Assembly: GCF_015351025.1 (NCBI RefSeq)
Contig: NZ_JADKRV010000021.1
Coordinates: 1-41,331, forward strand
Source: Curtobacterium sp. VKM Ac-1376
Lineage (GTDB): Bacteria; Actinomycetota; Actinomycetes; Actinomycetales; Microbacteriaceae
Length of the DNA: 41,331 nucleotides
Direction: 5' to 3'
Shown one piece after another: positions 14,981 to 24,421 of this stretch. Positions within the stretch are counted from its first letter, which is position 1, and each line of letters opens with the position of its first letter. A model generated the notes under the pieces. It had not been told where the DNA came from. It saw only the letters and a program-made list of their open reading frames with translations, and did not search any database. Both the position numbers and the translations under genes were made by a program.

Positions 14981-17889
14981 GTGGCGCTCCCTTCCGGGGT
15001 GGGGGCATCGATGGCGTCCCGGACGGAACCCTCGCTGGTGTCACGCGAGGACTCCGAGGCGTCCTCGAGGCGCTGGCGGTCGACCTCGGCGCCGAGACTG
15101 CGGAGGACGTCGAGCACCAGGCCGACGACGACGAGGTAGACGCCGATGTCGAAGAACGTGGCGGTGACGAACTCGACGTGCCCGAGGACCGGGACGGTTG
15201 CCTCGAAGAACTCGGAGTACAGGGCTTCGCGGCCGAAGAACAGCGGCACGATCGCGGTGATGGCGGCCGTCGCGACCCCCAGGCCGAGCAGGCGACCAGC
15301 GCGCACCGGGGCCGCGGCACCGAGTTCGGCCGGGCCGCCGGCCAGGTAGCGGGCCGCGAGGGCGATGCCGGCGACCAGGCCACCGGCGAACCCGCCACCG
15401 GCCGAGTTGTGGCCGGCGAACAGCAGGTAGACCGACAGCACGATGAGGCCGTGGAAGAGCAGGCGGACGACCACGTCGAGCAGCGCCGAGCGGCCGGTCG
15501 GGATCGCGGCGCTCGTCGGCAGCCAGGCCCGGGGCTCGCCGTCGGTGCGCTCGCCGTTCGCGGTCAGGGTCTCGGGGAGGTCGCGCAGCCGGGGCAGGGT
15601 GTCCTCGCGCGAGTTCACGAAGATCAGGCTCGCGACGCCGGTGGCCGCGGCGACCACCACGGTCAGCTCACCGAGGGTGTCCCAGCCGCGCAGGTCGACG
15701 AGGGCGACGTTCACGACGTTGAGGCCGTGCCCGAACGAGCTCGTCAGCGCGGGCAGGTCCGGCCAGAGCGGCTTCGCGGTGCGGGCCGACGCCGCCACGA
15801 CCACGACGATCGCCAGCGTGAGGCCGGCGAGCCCGGCGAACAGTGCGCGCACGACCCGGAACCGCGACGGGTTCGTGGTCGCGATGCGCGGGGGCAGGCG
15901 GCGGAGGACCAGGACGAAGGCGATGAGGGTGACCGTCTCGACCACGAGCTGTGTGAGGGCGAGGTCGACCGCGCCGTGCAGGACGAACAGCACCGAGAGG
16001 CCGTAGCCGGTCACGCCGACGAGGACGGCGGCCGCGAACCGGGTCTTCGCCGTGAGCACCGCGATGCCGGCGGACGACATCACGATCATCACGGGGACCT
16101 GGCCCCACGAGTCGGCGAACCGGACGTGGATCTCCCACGGTCCGCCGAGGACCAGGTTGGCGAGCGCCCCGGCGACGAACACCGACAGGATCACCGTCAG
16201 GTAGTAGGGGAGCGACCCGCGCTGCAGGCTCGCGGTGAGCCCGGTCGCGGCACGGTCGAGCAGCCGCATGCCGTGCCGGTAGGTGCCGGCGGCGCTCGGG
16301 AACCCGGCGAGGCGGTGCTGCAGCGCCTCGACCGGACGGCGTGCGGCGAACAGTGCGCCGCCGCCGACCAGGGTGATCGCGGACAGGCCGAGCGCCGGCT
16401 CGAGGCCGTGCCAGAGCGCGAGGTGCGGCACCGGTTCCCCCGCGAGCGCGGCGGTCGCGGCGGCGGGCTCGAGGCCGTGCGCGACCACGGGCGTCAGGAG
16501 CCCGAGCGCGACACCGGTCAGGGCCAGGATCGAGGGCACGACCGCGAGACCGTGCAGGGCGTGCGGCTCGGTGGTCGCGACGCCGGGCTTCCGGGCGAAG
16601 GCGCCCCAGAGGAAGCGGAGCGAGTACGCCACGGTCAGCACCGAGCCGACCGTCACGCCGATCAGTGCGAACCAGGCCCAGTGGGCGTCCGGTCCGTGCA
16701 GCGACTCGGCGAAGCCGGTCAGCACGGCTTCCTTCGCGACGAACCCGACGGTCGGTGGGATGCCGGCCATCGACAGGACCGCGAGCGCCGCGACGACCAT
16801 CAGCCAGGGGCGGGACCGGCCGAGTCCGCTGAGACGGGCGAGGTCGCGGGTGCCGGTGACGTGGTCGATCGCGCCGACGACCAGGAACAGCGTCGACTTG
16901 AACGCGGCGTGTGCCACGAGGAGCGCGATGCCACCGAGGGCGACGGCGGGGGCGCCCCACCCCGCCGCGAGCACGAGGAACCCGAGCTGGGCGACCGTGC
17001 CGTAGGCGAGCAGGAGCTTCAGGTCGGTCTGCCGCAGCGCCCGGTACCCGCCGACGAGCATGCCGAGCACACCGAGGATCGTGATGGTCTCGCGCCAGCC
17101 GTCGAGCAGCGCGAACGCCGGGGCGAGCCGGGCCACCAGGTAGATGCCGGCCTTCACCATGGCCGCGGCGTGCAGGTACGCGCTGACCGGGGTCGGGGCG
17201 GCCATGGCGGCGGGGAGCCAGAAGTGGAACGGCACGATCGCCGACTTGGTGAGCGCCCCGAGCAGCACGAGCACGACCGACACCGACACGACGGTCCCGC
17301 TCGGCGGGTCGGCGACGACGCCGGACAGCGAGGTCGTGCCCGCCGCGACGGAGAGCATCACGAGGCCCGCCAGCATCGCCAGGCCGCCAGCGGTGGTGAC
17401 GACGAGGGCCTGCATCGCGGCCGCCCGGCTCGCCCGCTTGGCGGCGTCGTGCCCGATGAGCAGGTAGGAGAAGACCGTCGTGGCCTCCCACAGGACGAAC
17501 AGCACGATGACGTCGTCGGCGATCACGAGGCCGTACATCGACCCGGCGAACGCGGTCAGGACCCCGGCGAACCGACCGAGTCCGGGTTCGTCCCGACCGA
17601 AGTACGACGCGCAGTACACGAGCACCAGGGCGCCGACGGCCGACACGACGAGGGCGAGCACCCACGACAGGGCGTCCATCCGGAGCGTGATGTCGAGGTC
17701 GAGCTGGGGGACCCACCGGTGCCGTTCGACGACGCTGCCGTGCAGTGCGGCGTCGGTCTGCGCGATCGTCAACACCGCTGCCGCGGCGGGCGCGAGGGCC
17801 GCGACGAAGAACACACGGCGGCCGAGGACGGGGGTCAGGGCGGGGACGATCAGGGCGACGATCGCGAACGCGACGAGGACGAGGACCAT
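14977..17889 (-). CDS. mrpA: Mrp antiporter subunit A with fused MrpB domain
   Basis: This 970-residue protein is the largest antiporter subunit. The N-terminal part is NuoL-like, with the conserved PTPVSAYLHAAAMVKAGIYLVARL helix carrying the key lysine; a middle region carries the DUF4040/MbhD-type helices; and the C-terminal 150 residues are an MrpB/MnhB domain (VVRLLFHGLIVLSVYLLFAGHNSAGGGFAGGLVAGIALAARYLAGG). MrpA-B fusion explains why no separate mrpB is present. It opens the operon, with a strong GAGGAGGT ribosome-binding site before ATG 17889. A possible promoter with TAAGCT (17944-17939 on the minus strand) lies about 50 nt upstream. The complex exports Na+ or K+ in exchange for protons and supports alkali and salt tolerance. 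Confidence 0.94.
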   Translation of the reverse strand: MVLVLVAFAIVALIVPALTPVLGRRVFFVAALAPAAAAVLTIAQTDAALHGSVVERHRWVPQLDLDITLRMDALSWVLALVVSAVGALVLVYCASYFGRDEPGLGRFAGVLTAFAGSMYGLVIADDVIVLFVLWEATTVFSYLLIGHDAAKRASRAAAMQALVVTTAGGLAMLAGLVMLSVAAGTTSLSGVVADPPSGTVVSVSVVLVLLGALTKSAIVPFHFWLPAAMAAPTPVSAYLHAAAMVKAGIYLVARLAPAFALLDGWRETITILGVLGMLVGGYRALRQTDLKLLLAYGTVAQLGFLVLAAGWGAPAVALGGIALLVAHAAFKSTLFLVVGAIDHVTGTRDLARLSGLGRSRPWLMVVAALAVLSMAGIPPTVGFVAKEAVLTGFAESLHGPDAHWAWFALIGVTVGSVLTVAYSLRFLWGAFARKPGVATTEPHALHGLAVVPSILALTGVALGLLTPVVAHGLEPAAATAALAGEPVPHLALWHGLEPALGLSAITLVGGGALFAARRPVEALQHRLAGFPSAAGTYRHGMRLLDRAATGLTASLQRGSLPYYLTVILSVFVAGALANLVLGGPWEIHVRFADSWGQVPVMIVMSSAGIAVLTAKTRFAAAVLVGVTGYGLSVLFVLHGAVDLALTQLVVETVTLIAFVLVLRRLPPRIATTNPSRFRVVRALFAGLAGLTLAIVVVVAASARTAKPLWPDLPALTSSFGHGLNVVNVALVDLRGWDTLGELTVVVAAATGVASLIFVNSREDTLPRLRDLPETLTANGERTDGEPRAWLPTSAAIPTGRSALLDVVVRLLFHGLIVLSVYLLFAGHNSAGGGFAGGLVAGIALAARYLAGGPAELGAAAPVRAGRLLGLGVATAAITAIVPLFFGREALYSEFFEATVPVLGHVEFVTATFFDIGVYLVVVGLVLDVLRSLGAEVDRQRLEDASESSRDTSEGSVRDAIDAPTPEGSAT

Positions 17890-17990
17890 CGGGCACCTCC
17901 TCGGGGTCGGGCTGCTGTCCGGCTCACTGGGCCCTCACAGCTTACGAAGAAGGCCATGTGGAGAACCTGTGCGGGCGGACAGCCACCCGT

Positions 17991-18743
17991 TCAGGTTCGG
18001 CCGTGCGCCCGCGCCGGGATCTGGGTCGCCAGCTTGCCGCCGGACACGTCGAGCAGGCTGCCGGTGATGTACCCGGAGGCGTCGCTCGCCACGAAGACGA
18101 GCAGGTCGGCGACGTCGTCGGCGGTCTCCCACCGGCGCAGCGAGAGCGTGTCGAGCAGCCGGTCCTGCGCCTCGGCCGGCATCGTCGCGAAGCCGTTCAT
18201 CGCCGTCGGCACCATGCCGGGCGCGTACGCGTTCACGGTGATGCCCCACGGTCCGAGTTCGGACGCGAGCACCCGGGTGAACGAGACGACCGCGGCCTTC
18301 GACGCCGCGTAGGCCGCGCTCCCCACGCTCGGGACGATCGCGGCGAACGAGGCAGCGTTGATGATCCGCCCGCGTCCCGCCGCCTGCATCACCGGCGCGA
18401 CGGCCTGGCTCATCAGGAAGGTGCCGCCGAGGTTGACGTCCATGCAGCGGCGCCAGGCATCCCACTGCAGCTCGGCGACCGTGCCCTCGACGTTGATGCC
18501 GGCGTTGTTCACGAGCACGTCGACGGTGCCGTGCCGTGCGACCACCTCGTCCACTGCGGCGCGGACGGACTCCGGGTCGGCCACGTTGCAGACGACGTGG
18601 TCCAGGGGGAAGTCGGGGTCGAAGGCCAGGTCGAGCGCGACGACGCGGCACCCCTCGGCGACGAAGCGGTCGGCGAGCGTGCGGCCGATCCCGCGCGCTG
18701 CTCCGGTCACGACCACCACGCGGTCGGTCAGGTCGAGGTGCAT
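17991..18743 (-). CDS. SDR family NAD(P)-dependent oxidoreductase (sugar-type)
   Basis: The 250-residue classical SDR has TGAARGIG at residues 13-20, NNAG at 79-82 and the catalytic Ser132, Tyr145 and Lys149. Asp38 after the second strand suggests NAD preference. Overall it resembles glucose/galactose or sugar-acid dehydrogenases. It is divergent from a second SDR, with a shared 45-bp promoter holding a perfect inverted repeat, and the gene two places downstream on the other strand is an FCD-GntR regulator. This suggests a role in oxidative catabolism of a sugar or sugar acid. GGGAGC precedes the ATG. The precise substrate is unknown. Confidence 0.87.
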   Translation of the reverse strand: MHLDLTDRVVVVTGAARGIGRTLADRFVAEGCRVVALDLAFDPDFPLDHVVCNVADPESVRAAVDEVVARHGTVDVLVNNAGINVEGTVAELQWDAWRRCMDVNLGGTFLMSQAVAPVMQAAGRGRIINAASFAAIVPSVGSAAYAASKAAVVSFTRVLASELGPWGITVNAYAPGMVPTAMNGFATMPAEAQDRLLDTLSLRRWETADDVADLLVFVASDASGYITGSLLDVSGGKLATQIPARAHGRT

Positions 18744-18767
18744 CGTTGCTCCCGTCGTCGGTGTCTT

Positions 18768-18784
18768 GAATAGGCATACTATTC
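18768..18784. promoter_or_regulatory. Divergent promoter with perfect inverted-repeat operator
   Basis: GAATAG-GCATA-CTATTC is a perfect 6-bp inverted repeat with a 5-bp spacer in the 45-bp gap between two divergent SDR genes. On the plus strand it contains TACTAT (18777-18782), ending 6 nt before ATG 18789; on the minus strand TAGTAT overlaps it. It is the best candidate site for the FCD-GntR encoded at 19508. Confidence 0.65.
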
Positions 18785-18788
18785 GCAC

Positions 18789-19511
18789 ATGACAGATCAG
18801 CGTGTGCTCTGGGTCACGGGTGGGGGCAGCGGCATGGGGGCCGCGAGTGCCGAGGCAGCGGCGCGGGACGGGTGGACGGTGGTGCTCAGCGGGCGCCGCG
18901 TGGACCGGCTCGACCGGGTGGCGCAGTCGATCCGCGCCTCCGGCGGCACCGCCGACGTCCTGCCCCTCGACGCGAGCGACCCCGACGCCGTCGCGACCGC
19001 GCGGGACACCGTCCTCGAGCGGCACGGACGACTCGACGGGCTCGTCCTCGCCGCCGGCCTGAACGCGCCGCGGCGCCGGTGGGACGACCAGTCGCTGCCC
19101 GACTTCCGCGCGATCCTCGACACCAACCTCACCGCGGTGGTCACGGTCGTCGACGCCACGCTGCCGGCGCTCCGGGAGTCCGGCGGCGTGGTCGTCGTGG
19201 TGTCCTCCTACGCCGGCTGGTCCTTCCAGCCGGGGGCCGGGGTCGCGTACTCGGCGAGCAAGACCGCGCTCGGGTCGGTCGTCCGCAGCCTCAACCAGCA
19301 GGAGGCCCCGCACGGCGTCCGGGCCACCCACCTCTGTCCAGGCGACGTCGCCACGGACTTCCTCGACCAGCGTCCCTCGGTGCCGGACGCCGCCGCGCGC
19401 CGGGCGATGCTGCAGCCGGAGGACATCGCCCGCACCGTGTCGTTCGTGCTCGGCTCGCCGCCGTACATGCGCGTCGATGAGCTCGTGGTCAGCCCGGTGT
19501 CCCAGCGGTGA
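18789..19511 (+). CDS. SDR family oxidoreductase
   Basis: The 240-residue SDR has TGGGSGMG at residues 10-17, the catalytic Ser140, Tyr154 and Lys158, and LAAG in place of NNAG. Arg36-Arg37 after strand 2 suggest NADP binding. Its stop overlaps the GTG of the GntR gene, so it forms an operon with the regulator and the SMP-30 gene. It likely acts on the same pathway as the divergent SDR, perhaps as a second dehydrogenase or reductase. It is probably translated from a leaderless mRNA. Confidence 0.87.
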   Translation: MTDQRVLWVTGGGSGMGAASAEAAARDGWTVVLSGRRVDRLDRVAQSIRASGGTADVLPLDASDPDAVATARDTVLERHGRLDGLVLAAGLNAPRRRWDDQSLPDFRAILDTNLTAVVTVVDATLPALRESGGVVVVVSSYAGWSFQPGAGVAYSASKTALGSVVRSLNQQEAPHGVRATHLCPGDVATDFLDQRPSVPDAAARRAMLQPEDIARTVSFVLGSPPYMRVDELVVSPVSQR

Positions 19512-20167
19512 CGAGCACCTTCGACCGCGTGCGCGACGAACTCGGCAGCGCCGTCGTCCACGGCGTGCTGCCGCCCGGGCACCGGGAGAGCATCGATGGG
19601 TTCGTCGGCCGGACCGGTGCCAGTCGGAGCATCGTGCGCGAAGCCGTCCGGGTCCTGGTCGGCTGCGGGCTCCTCGCTGCGCAGCGCCGTACCGGGCTCA
19701 CCGTCCAGCAGTCCGCGGCGTGGGACGTCACCGATCCACTCGTGATCGGCTGGCAGCTCGCCGGCCCGCACCGCGAGCAGGTCCTCGCCGAACTCCGGGC
19801 CCTGCGGCGCGCGGTCGAGCCGGCGGCGGCCGCGGCCGCCGCGGCACGCGCACCGGACGCGACCAGCAGGGAGGGTCTGGAGGCGCTGCTCGCCGCCGCC
19901 GACCGTCTCGCCGCCGCCGCCGGTCCCGGCGGCCCCGCCGCGTTCCTCCAGGCAGACCGTGCGCTGCACCGGAGCGTGCTGACGCTGTCCGGCAACGCGG
20001 TGTTCGTGCGGCTGGGGCGTGTGGTCACCCGCGCGCTCGACGAGCGCGCGGACATCCGACCGGACGTCCACGACGTCGCGCTGCACGGACGGCTGGCCCG
20101 GGCGATCGCCGACGCCGACGCGGTGACCGCCGAGGCGACCATGACCGAGATCATCGACCGGACCTGA
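19508..20167 (+). CDS. FCD-type GntR transcriptional regulator
   Basis: The 219-residue regulator has an N-terminal winged helix (GFVGRTGASRSIVREAVRVLVGCGLLAAQRRTGLTVQ, residues about 10-68) and an all-helical FadR C-terminal ligand domain with the metal-site region LQADRALHRSVLTLSGN and a late His (LHGRLARAIADAD). FCD regulators respond to small organic acids such as sugar acids and repress neighbouring catabolic genes. The GTG start overlaps the SDR stop by GTGA. The palindrome at 18768-18784 is its likely operator. Confidence 0.87.
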   Translation: MTSTFDRVRDELGSAVVHGVLPPGHRESIDGFVGRTGASRSIVREAVRVLVGCGLLAAQRRTGLTVQQSAAWDVTDPLVIGWQLAGPHREQVLAELRALRRAVEPAAAAAAAARAPDATSREGLEALLAAADRLAAAAGPGGPAAFLQADRALHRSVLTLSGNAVFVRLGRVVTRALDERADIRPDVHDVALHGRLARAIADADAVTAEATMTEIIDRT

Positions 20168-20181
20168 ACGAAGGAGTTCCC

Positions 20182-21051
20182 ATGGAGTTCACCGACCTCG
20201 TCCCGGACGCCACCGCCGTCGAGCGGATCGCGACGGGCAACACCTGGGCGGAGGGGCCGTGCTGGGTCCCGGCCAGCCGGACGCTGCGGTGGTCCGACAT
20301 CCCCGGCGACCGGATCCTGCAGTGGCACGCGGACTCCGGCGAGACGACCGTGTACGCCCAGGACGTCGAGTTCACCAACGGCCGGACGCTCGACCGGGAC
20401 GGCAGTGTCGTGCAGTGCTCGCACGGGCTGCGACGGGTGGAGCGCGACCGCGACGGTGTCGTCACGCCGGTCGTCGACACGCTGAACGGCGTCCGGTTCA
20501 ACTCGCCGAACGACGTCGTCGTCGCGCGGGACGGCAGTGTCTGGTTCACCGACCCGGCGTACGGCATCACCCAGCCGCGCGAGGGGCACCCCGGAGTCCG
20601 CGAGTACGGCGACCACTGGGTGTTCCGCTGCGGGCCGGCGGGCGAGGACCTGCGCCCCGTGGCGATCGACCTCGACGAGCCGAACGGTCTGGCGTTCGAC
20701 CCGGCCGAGGGCGTGCTCTACATCGCGAGCTCGTCGGGCGACGAGCCGGTCATCCGGGCGTACGACCGTCGCGGGGACCTGCTGAAGAACGGTCGGGTGT
20801 TCGCGCGGCTGGCACCGGGCGAGGGGGTGCCGGACGGCATCCGGGTCGACGTGCACGGCAACGTCTGGTCGTCCTCGCACCGGGGCGTGGTCGTGTTCGA
20901 CCCGTCCGGGGCGCGGATCGGCGAGGTGCCCGTGCCCGAGGTCACGTCGAACCTGTGCTTCGGCGGCGACGACGGCACCACGCTGTTCCTGACGGCCACG
21001 ACCTCGGTGTACCGGCTCACCACGACGACGCGGGACGCTGCCGTATCCTGA
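20182..21051 (+). CDS. SMP-30/gluconolactonase/LRE family lactonase
   Basis: The 289-residue six-bladed beta-propeller has the expected metal ligands: Glu24 (AEGP), Asn168 (EPNGLAFD) and Asp218 (VPDG), with Asn110 (NSPND) for the substrate. It should open a sugar lactone to the free acid, the step after sugar dehydrogenation by an SDR. AAGGAG lies 6 nt before ATG 20182, and the gene follows the GntR stop by 14 nt. The cluster lacks a dehydratase, aldolase or transporter, so the rest of the pathway must be elsewhere or the cluster is minimal. Confidence 0.88.
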   Translation: MEFTDLVPDATAVERIATGNTWAEGPCWVPASRTLRWSDIPGDRILQWHADSGETTVYAQDVEFTNGRTLDRDGSVVQCSHGLRRVERDRDGVVTPVVDTLNGVRFNSPNDVVVARDGSVWFTDPAYGITQPREGHPGVREYGDHWVFRCGPAGEDLRPVAIDLDEPNGLAFDPAEGVLYIASSSGDEPVIRAYDRRGDLLKNGRVFARLAPGEGVPDGIRVDVHGNVWSSSHRGVVVFDPSGARIGEVPVPEVTSNLCFGGDDGTTLFLTATTSVYRLTTTTRDAAVS

Positions 21052-21058
21052 CTCGGCC

Positions 21059-22210
21059 ATGCAGTGCGACTACTTCGACCGCGGGGTGTGCCGGTCGTGC
21101 ACGCTCATGGGACAGCCCTACGCCGACCAGGTCCTCGACAAGGAACTCCGGACGCGCGAGCTCCTGCACGACGCCGTCGAGGCCGCTGGTGGTCCCGGAG
21201 CGGTCGCGTGGTCGCCGGCGGTCACGAGCCCCGAGTCCGGGTACCGGAACAAGGCGAAGATGGTCGTGGGCGGGACGGTGCAGCACCCGACGGTCGGCAT
21301 CCTGGACCACCGGCAGCGGGGCGTCGACCTGCGGCACTGCGGCATCTGCACGTCCGGCATCCGGCGTGCGCTGCCCGTCCTCGCCGACTTCGTGTCGAGC
21401 GCGGGGCTGATCCCCTACGACGTCGCCGCACGCCGGGGTGAGCTGAAGTACGTCCTGGTCACCGAGTCGCCGGACGGCGAGCTGATGGTCCGGTTCGTCC
21501 TGCGCTCCGAGGGGCAGCTGCCGCGGCTCCGGCAGCACCTCGACGCACTGCGGGCCGCGCTGCCGAACGCCGTCGTGGTCACGGCGAACCTGCTCCCCGA
21601 GCACAAGGCCGTGACCGAGGGCGACCGCGAGATCGTGCTGACCGAGCAGGAGACGCTGCCGATGCGCCTCGGCGGGGTCACGATGCACCTGCGCCCGCAG
21701 AGCTTCTTCCAGACGAACACGGGTGTCGCGACCGAGCTCTACGCGCAGGCCGCAGCGTGGATCGACGAGCTCGACCCGGCGTCGATGTGGGACCTGTACT
21801 GCGGTGTCGGAGGGTTCGCCCTGCACGCAGCCCGCCCGGGCCGCGTGGTGACGGGCATCGAGACGAGCGTCGAGGCGATCCGGTCCGCCAAGCAGTCCGC
21901 CCGCGAGTCCGGGCTCGAGGGACTCCGCTTCGCCGCTGACGACGCGACGGAGCACGCGCTCCGGACGCGACCCGACGCGGTGCCAGAGCTCGTCGTCGTG
22001 AACCCACCGCGGCGCGGGATCGGTGAGCGGCTGTCGACCTGGCTCGAGGAGTCCGACGTGCAGCACGTCGTGTACTCGAGCTGCAACCCGGTCACCCTCG
22101 CGGCAGACCTGGCGCGGATGCCGTCCTTCCGCCTGCGCCGCGCGCGGGTGCTCGACATGTTCCCGCAGACCGGCCACCTCGAGGCGGTGACCCTGCTGTC
22201 CCGGGCGTGA
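21059..22210 (+). CDS. rlmC: 23S rRNA uracil-C5 methyltransferase RlmC-like
   Basis: The 383-residue SAM-dependent enzyme matches RlmC/RumB: an N-terminal iron-sulfur cysteine cluster (Cys3, Cys11, Cys14 and a later HCGIC), the SAM motif DLYCGVGGFALHA, NPPRRG, and the catalytic SSCNP with Cys342. It lacks a TRAM domain, which separates RlmC from RlmD. It methylates a uracil in 23S rRNA (U747 in E. coli numbering). TATCCT ends 9 nt before the ATG and overlaps the last codons of the SMP-30 gene, so it probably has its own promoter. Confidence 0.9.
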   Translation: MQCDYFDRGVCRSCTLMGQPYADQVLDKELRTRELLHDAVEAAGGPGAVAWSPAVTSPESGYRNKAKMVVGGTVQHPTVGILDHRQRGVDLRHCGICTSGIRRALPVLADFVSSAGLIPYDVAARRGELKYVLVTESPDGELMVRFVLRSEGQLPRLRQHLDALRAALPNAVVVTANLLPEHKAVTEGDREIVLTEQETLPMRLGGVTMHLRPQSFFQTNTGVATELYAQAAAWIDELDPASMWDLYCGVGGFALHAARPGRVVTGIETSVEAIRSAKQSARESGLEGLRFAADDATEHALRTRPDAVPELVVVNPPRRGIGERLSTWLEESDVQHVVYSSCNPVTLAADLARMPSFRLRRARVLDMFPQTGHLEAVTLLSRA

Positions 22211-22253
22211 CCGGGCCTCCCGATCGGCATTGCCAGGGAACTGCCAAGGTCAC

Positions 22254-22291
22254 GTACCCGGGTACGGACGGATCGCCATGCCCATGGGCAT
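22254..22291. promoter_or_regulatory. Two perfect palindromes upstream of the rpf promoter
   Basis: GTACCCGGGTAC (22254-22265, 12 bp) and ATGCCCATGGGCAT (22278-22291, 14 bp) are perfect palindromes 13-24 bp apart centre to centre, 63-100 bp upstream of the proposed -35. They may be regulator sites for the Rpf gene. No known consensus was matched with confidence. Confidence 0.4.
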
Positions 22292-22353
22292 CCGGGCGTA
22301 CAGGTTTGCCAGAGGGGTACATAGCATGGGTGGGTAGAACCGTTTGTCTCGGT

Positions 22354-22381
22354 TTGATAACGGTGAAGAGTTTCCTATGGT
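22354..22381 (+). promoter_or_regulatory. Sigma-70-type promoter of the Rpf-like gene
   Basis: TTGATA (22354-22359), a 16-bp spacer and TATGGT (22376-22381) form the most consensus-like promoter in the window. Transcription would start near 22388, giving a leader of about 120 nt before the Rpf ATG. The 300 bp between rlmC and this gene otherwise hold only the palindromes and the structured leader. Confidence 0.6.
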
Positions 22382-22383
22382 TG

Positions 22384-23209
<826 letters not shown>

Positions 23210-23226
23210 TCACTCCGCAGACCGAA

Positions 23227-23269
23227 CACGACGACGCCCCACGACCTCGAGTCGTGGGGCGTCGTCGTG
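23227..23269. terminator. Bidirectional terminator, perfect 19-bp stem
   Basis: CACGACGACGCCCCACGAC (23227-23245) pairs perfectly with its complement (23251-23269) around the loop CTCGA. It lies between the convergent Rpf-like and LCP genes. Confidence 0.8.
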
Positions 23270-23302
23270 CGTGAGCGAGCCTGCGCTGCGGTGACGGCGT
23301 CG

Positions 23303-24343
23303 CTACTGCGGGTTGTCGGCGAGCCAGCCGGCGAGGTCGTCGGAGCGGAGCGCCTGGGACAGCGACCCGACGGCCAGGTCGTTCAGCGTGACGACCGACT
23401 GGCCGTCCGGTGCGGTGCCAGCGCCCGCCGTCGGCACGGTGAAGGTCACCAGGTCGTCGGTCCGGACGTCGCGGAGCGCCCAGCCGAGTCCGACCAGTCG
23501 CGAGAACGACAGGCCGGCGTCGGTCGACAGGTGGTCGCTCGTCGCCGTGACGAAGTCCTGGATGCGGCCGGGGTTCGTGAGGGTCCCGCGGGACAACAGC
23601 CCGTCGAGGACCCCGTGCATGAAGGCCTGCTGGTTGCGGACACGAGTGTGGTCGGCGTCCGCGAACGAGTGGCGCTCCCGGACGAAGGCGAGCGCCGCGG
23701 CGCCGTCGAGACGGTTGGCTCCGGTGACGAAGTCGTGGTGGGGCGTGGAGAACGCCTGGCTCGACGAGACCGTCACGCCCCCCAGGGCATCGGTCATGTC
23801 CTCGAACCCGGTGAAGTCGATCTCGGCGACGTGGTCGATGCGCACGTCGAGGAGCTGTTCGACGGTCTGCACGGTGAGGGGGGCCCCGCCCCACGCGTAC
23901 GCGGCGTTGATCTTGGCCCGGCCGTGCCCGGGGATCTCCACCCACGAGTCGCGCATGATCGACATGAGGTACACGGACTTCCGGTCGGCAGGGACGTGCG
24001 CGAGCATCAGGGTGTCGGAGCGGCCGCCGAGCTCTGCCGGTCCGCCGTCCGCCCCACCCTGCGCCCGGGAGTCCGACCCGATGAGCAGGATGTCCTCGCC
24101 ACCGGAGACCGTCGGCCGTGCCCCCGTCGGGAACGGGGCGGCGATGGTGTCGCGGCCGGCGTCGAAGCTCCGTGCCAGGCCGCCGACGAAGACGCTGGCC
24201 ACCACCGCGATGACCGCGGCGATGCCGACGAGGGACCCGATCGTCGCGACCAGCGCGACGAGGAAGGGGCGCCGACGCTTCGGTCGGCGGTCGGGACGGG
24301 TTGCCAGTTCGGCAGCCAGACGGGCCGCTCGGCGTTCGGACAT
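23303..24343 (-). CDS. LytR-CpsA-Psr (LCP) family protein
   Basis: The 346-residue protein has a basic cytosolic N-terminus (RRPKRRRPF), one membrane anchor (about residues 27-52) and an extracellular LCP domain: DILLIGSDSRA, GGRSDTLMLAHV, SIMRDSWVEIPGHGRAKINAAYAWGG and LAFVRERHSF with the arginines and aspartates that bind the polyprenyl pyrophosphate. LCP enzymes move wall polymers such as teichoic acid or arabinogalactan-like glycans from undecaprenyl carriers to peptidoglycan. There is no C-terminal LytR_C domain, unlike the paralogue at 27852. AGGAG precedes the ATG. Confidence 0.92.
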   Translation of the reverse strand: MSERRAARLAAELATRPDRRPKRRRPFLVALVATIGSLVGIAAVIAVVASVFVGGLARSFDAGRDTIAAPFPTGARPTVSGGEDILLIGSDSRAQGGADGGPAELGGRSDTLMLAHVPADRKSVYLMSIMRDSWVEIPGHGRAKINAAYAWGGAPLTVQTVEQLLDVRIDHVAEIDFTGFEDMTDALGGVTVSSSQAFSTPHHDFVTGANRLDGAAALAFVRERHSFADADHTRVRNQQAFMHGVLDGLLSRGTLTNPGRIQDFVTATSDHLSTDAGLSFSRLVGLGWALRDVRTDDLVTFTVPTAGAGTAPDGQSVVTLNDLAVGSLSQALRSDDLAGWLADNPQ

Positions 24344-24421
24344 GCGGGACTCCTGCGGGTTCGAGTCGGCGGGCGACCGACCGAACCATCCTATCGCATG
24401 TGGTATTTCAAGTACAGGGTG

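Noticed and set aside
15178..18312. 1044-codon open frame on the plus strand opposite mrpA
   Set aside because: Antisense shadow of mrpA and the following SDR. The sequence is low-complexity Arg/Gly/Asp/His and mrpA itself is beyond doubt.
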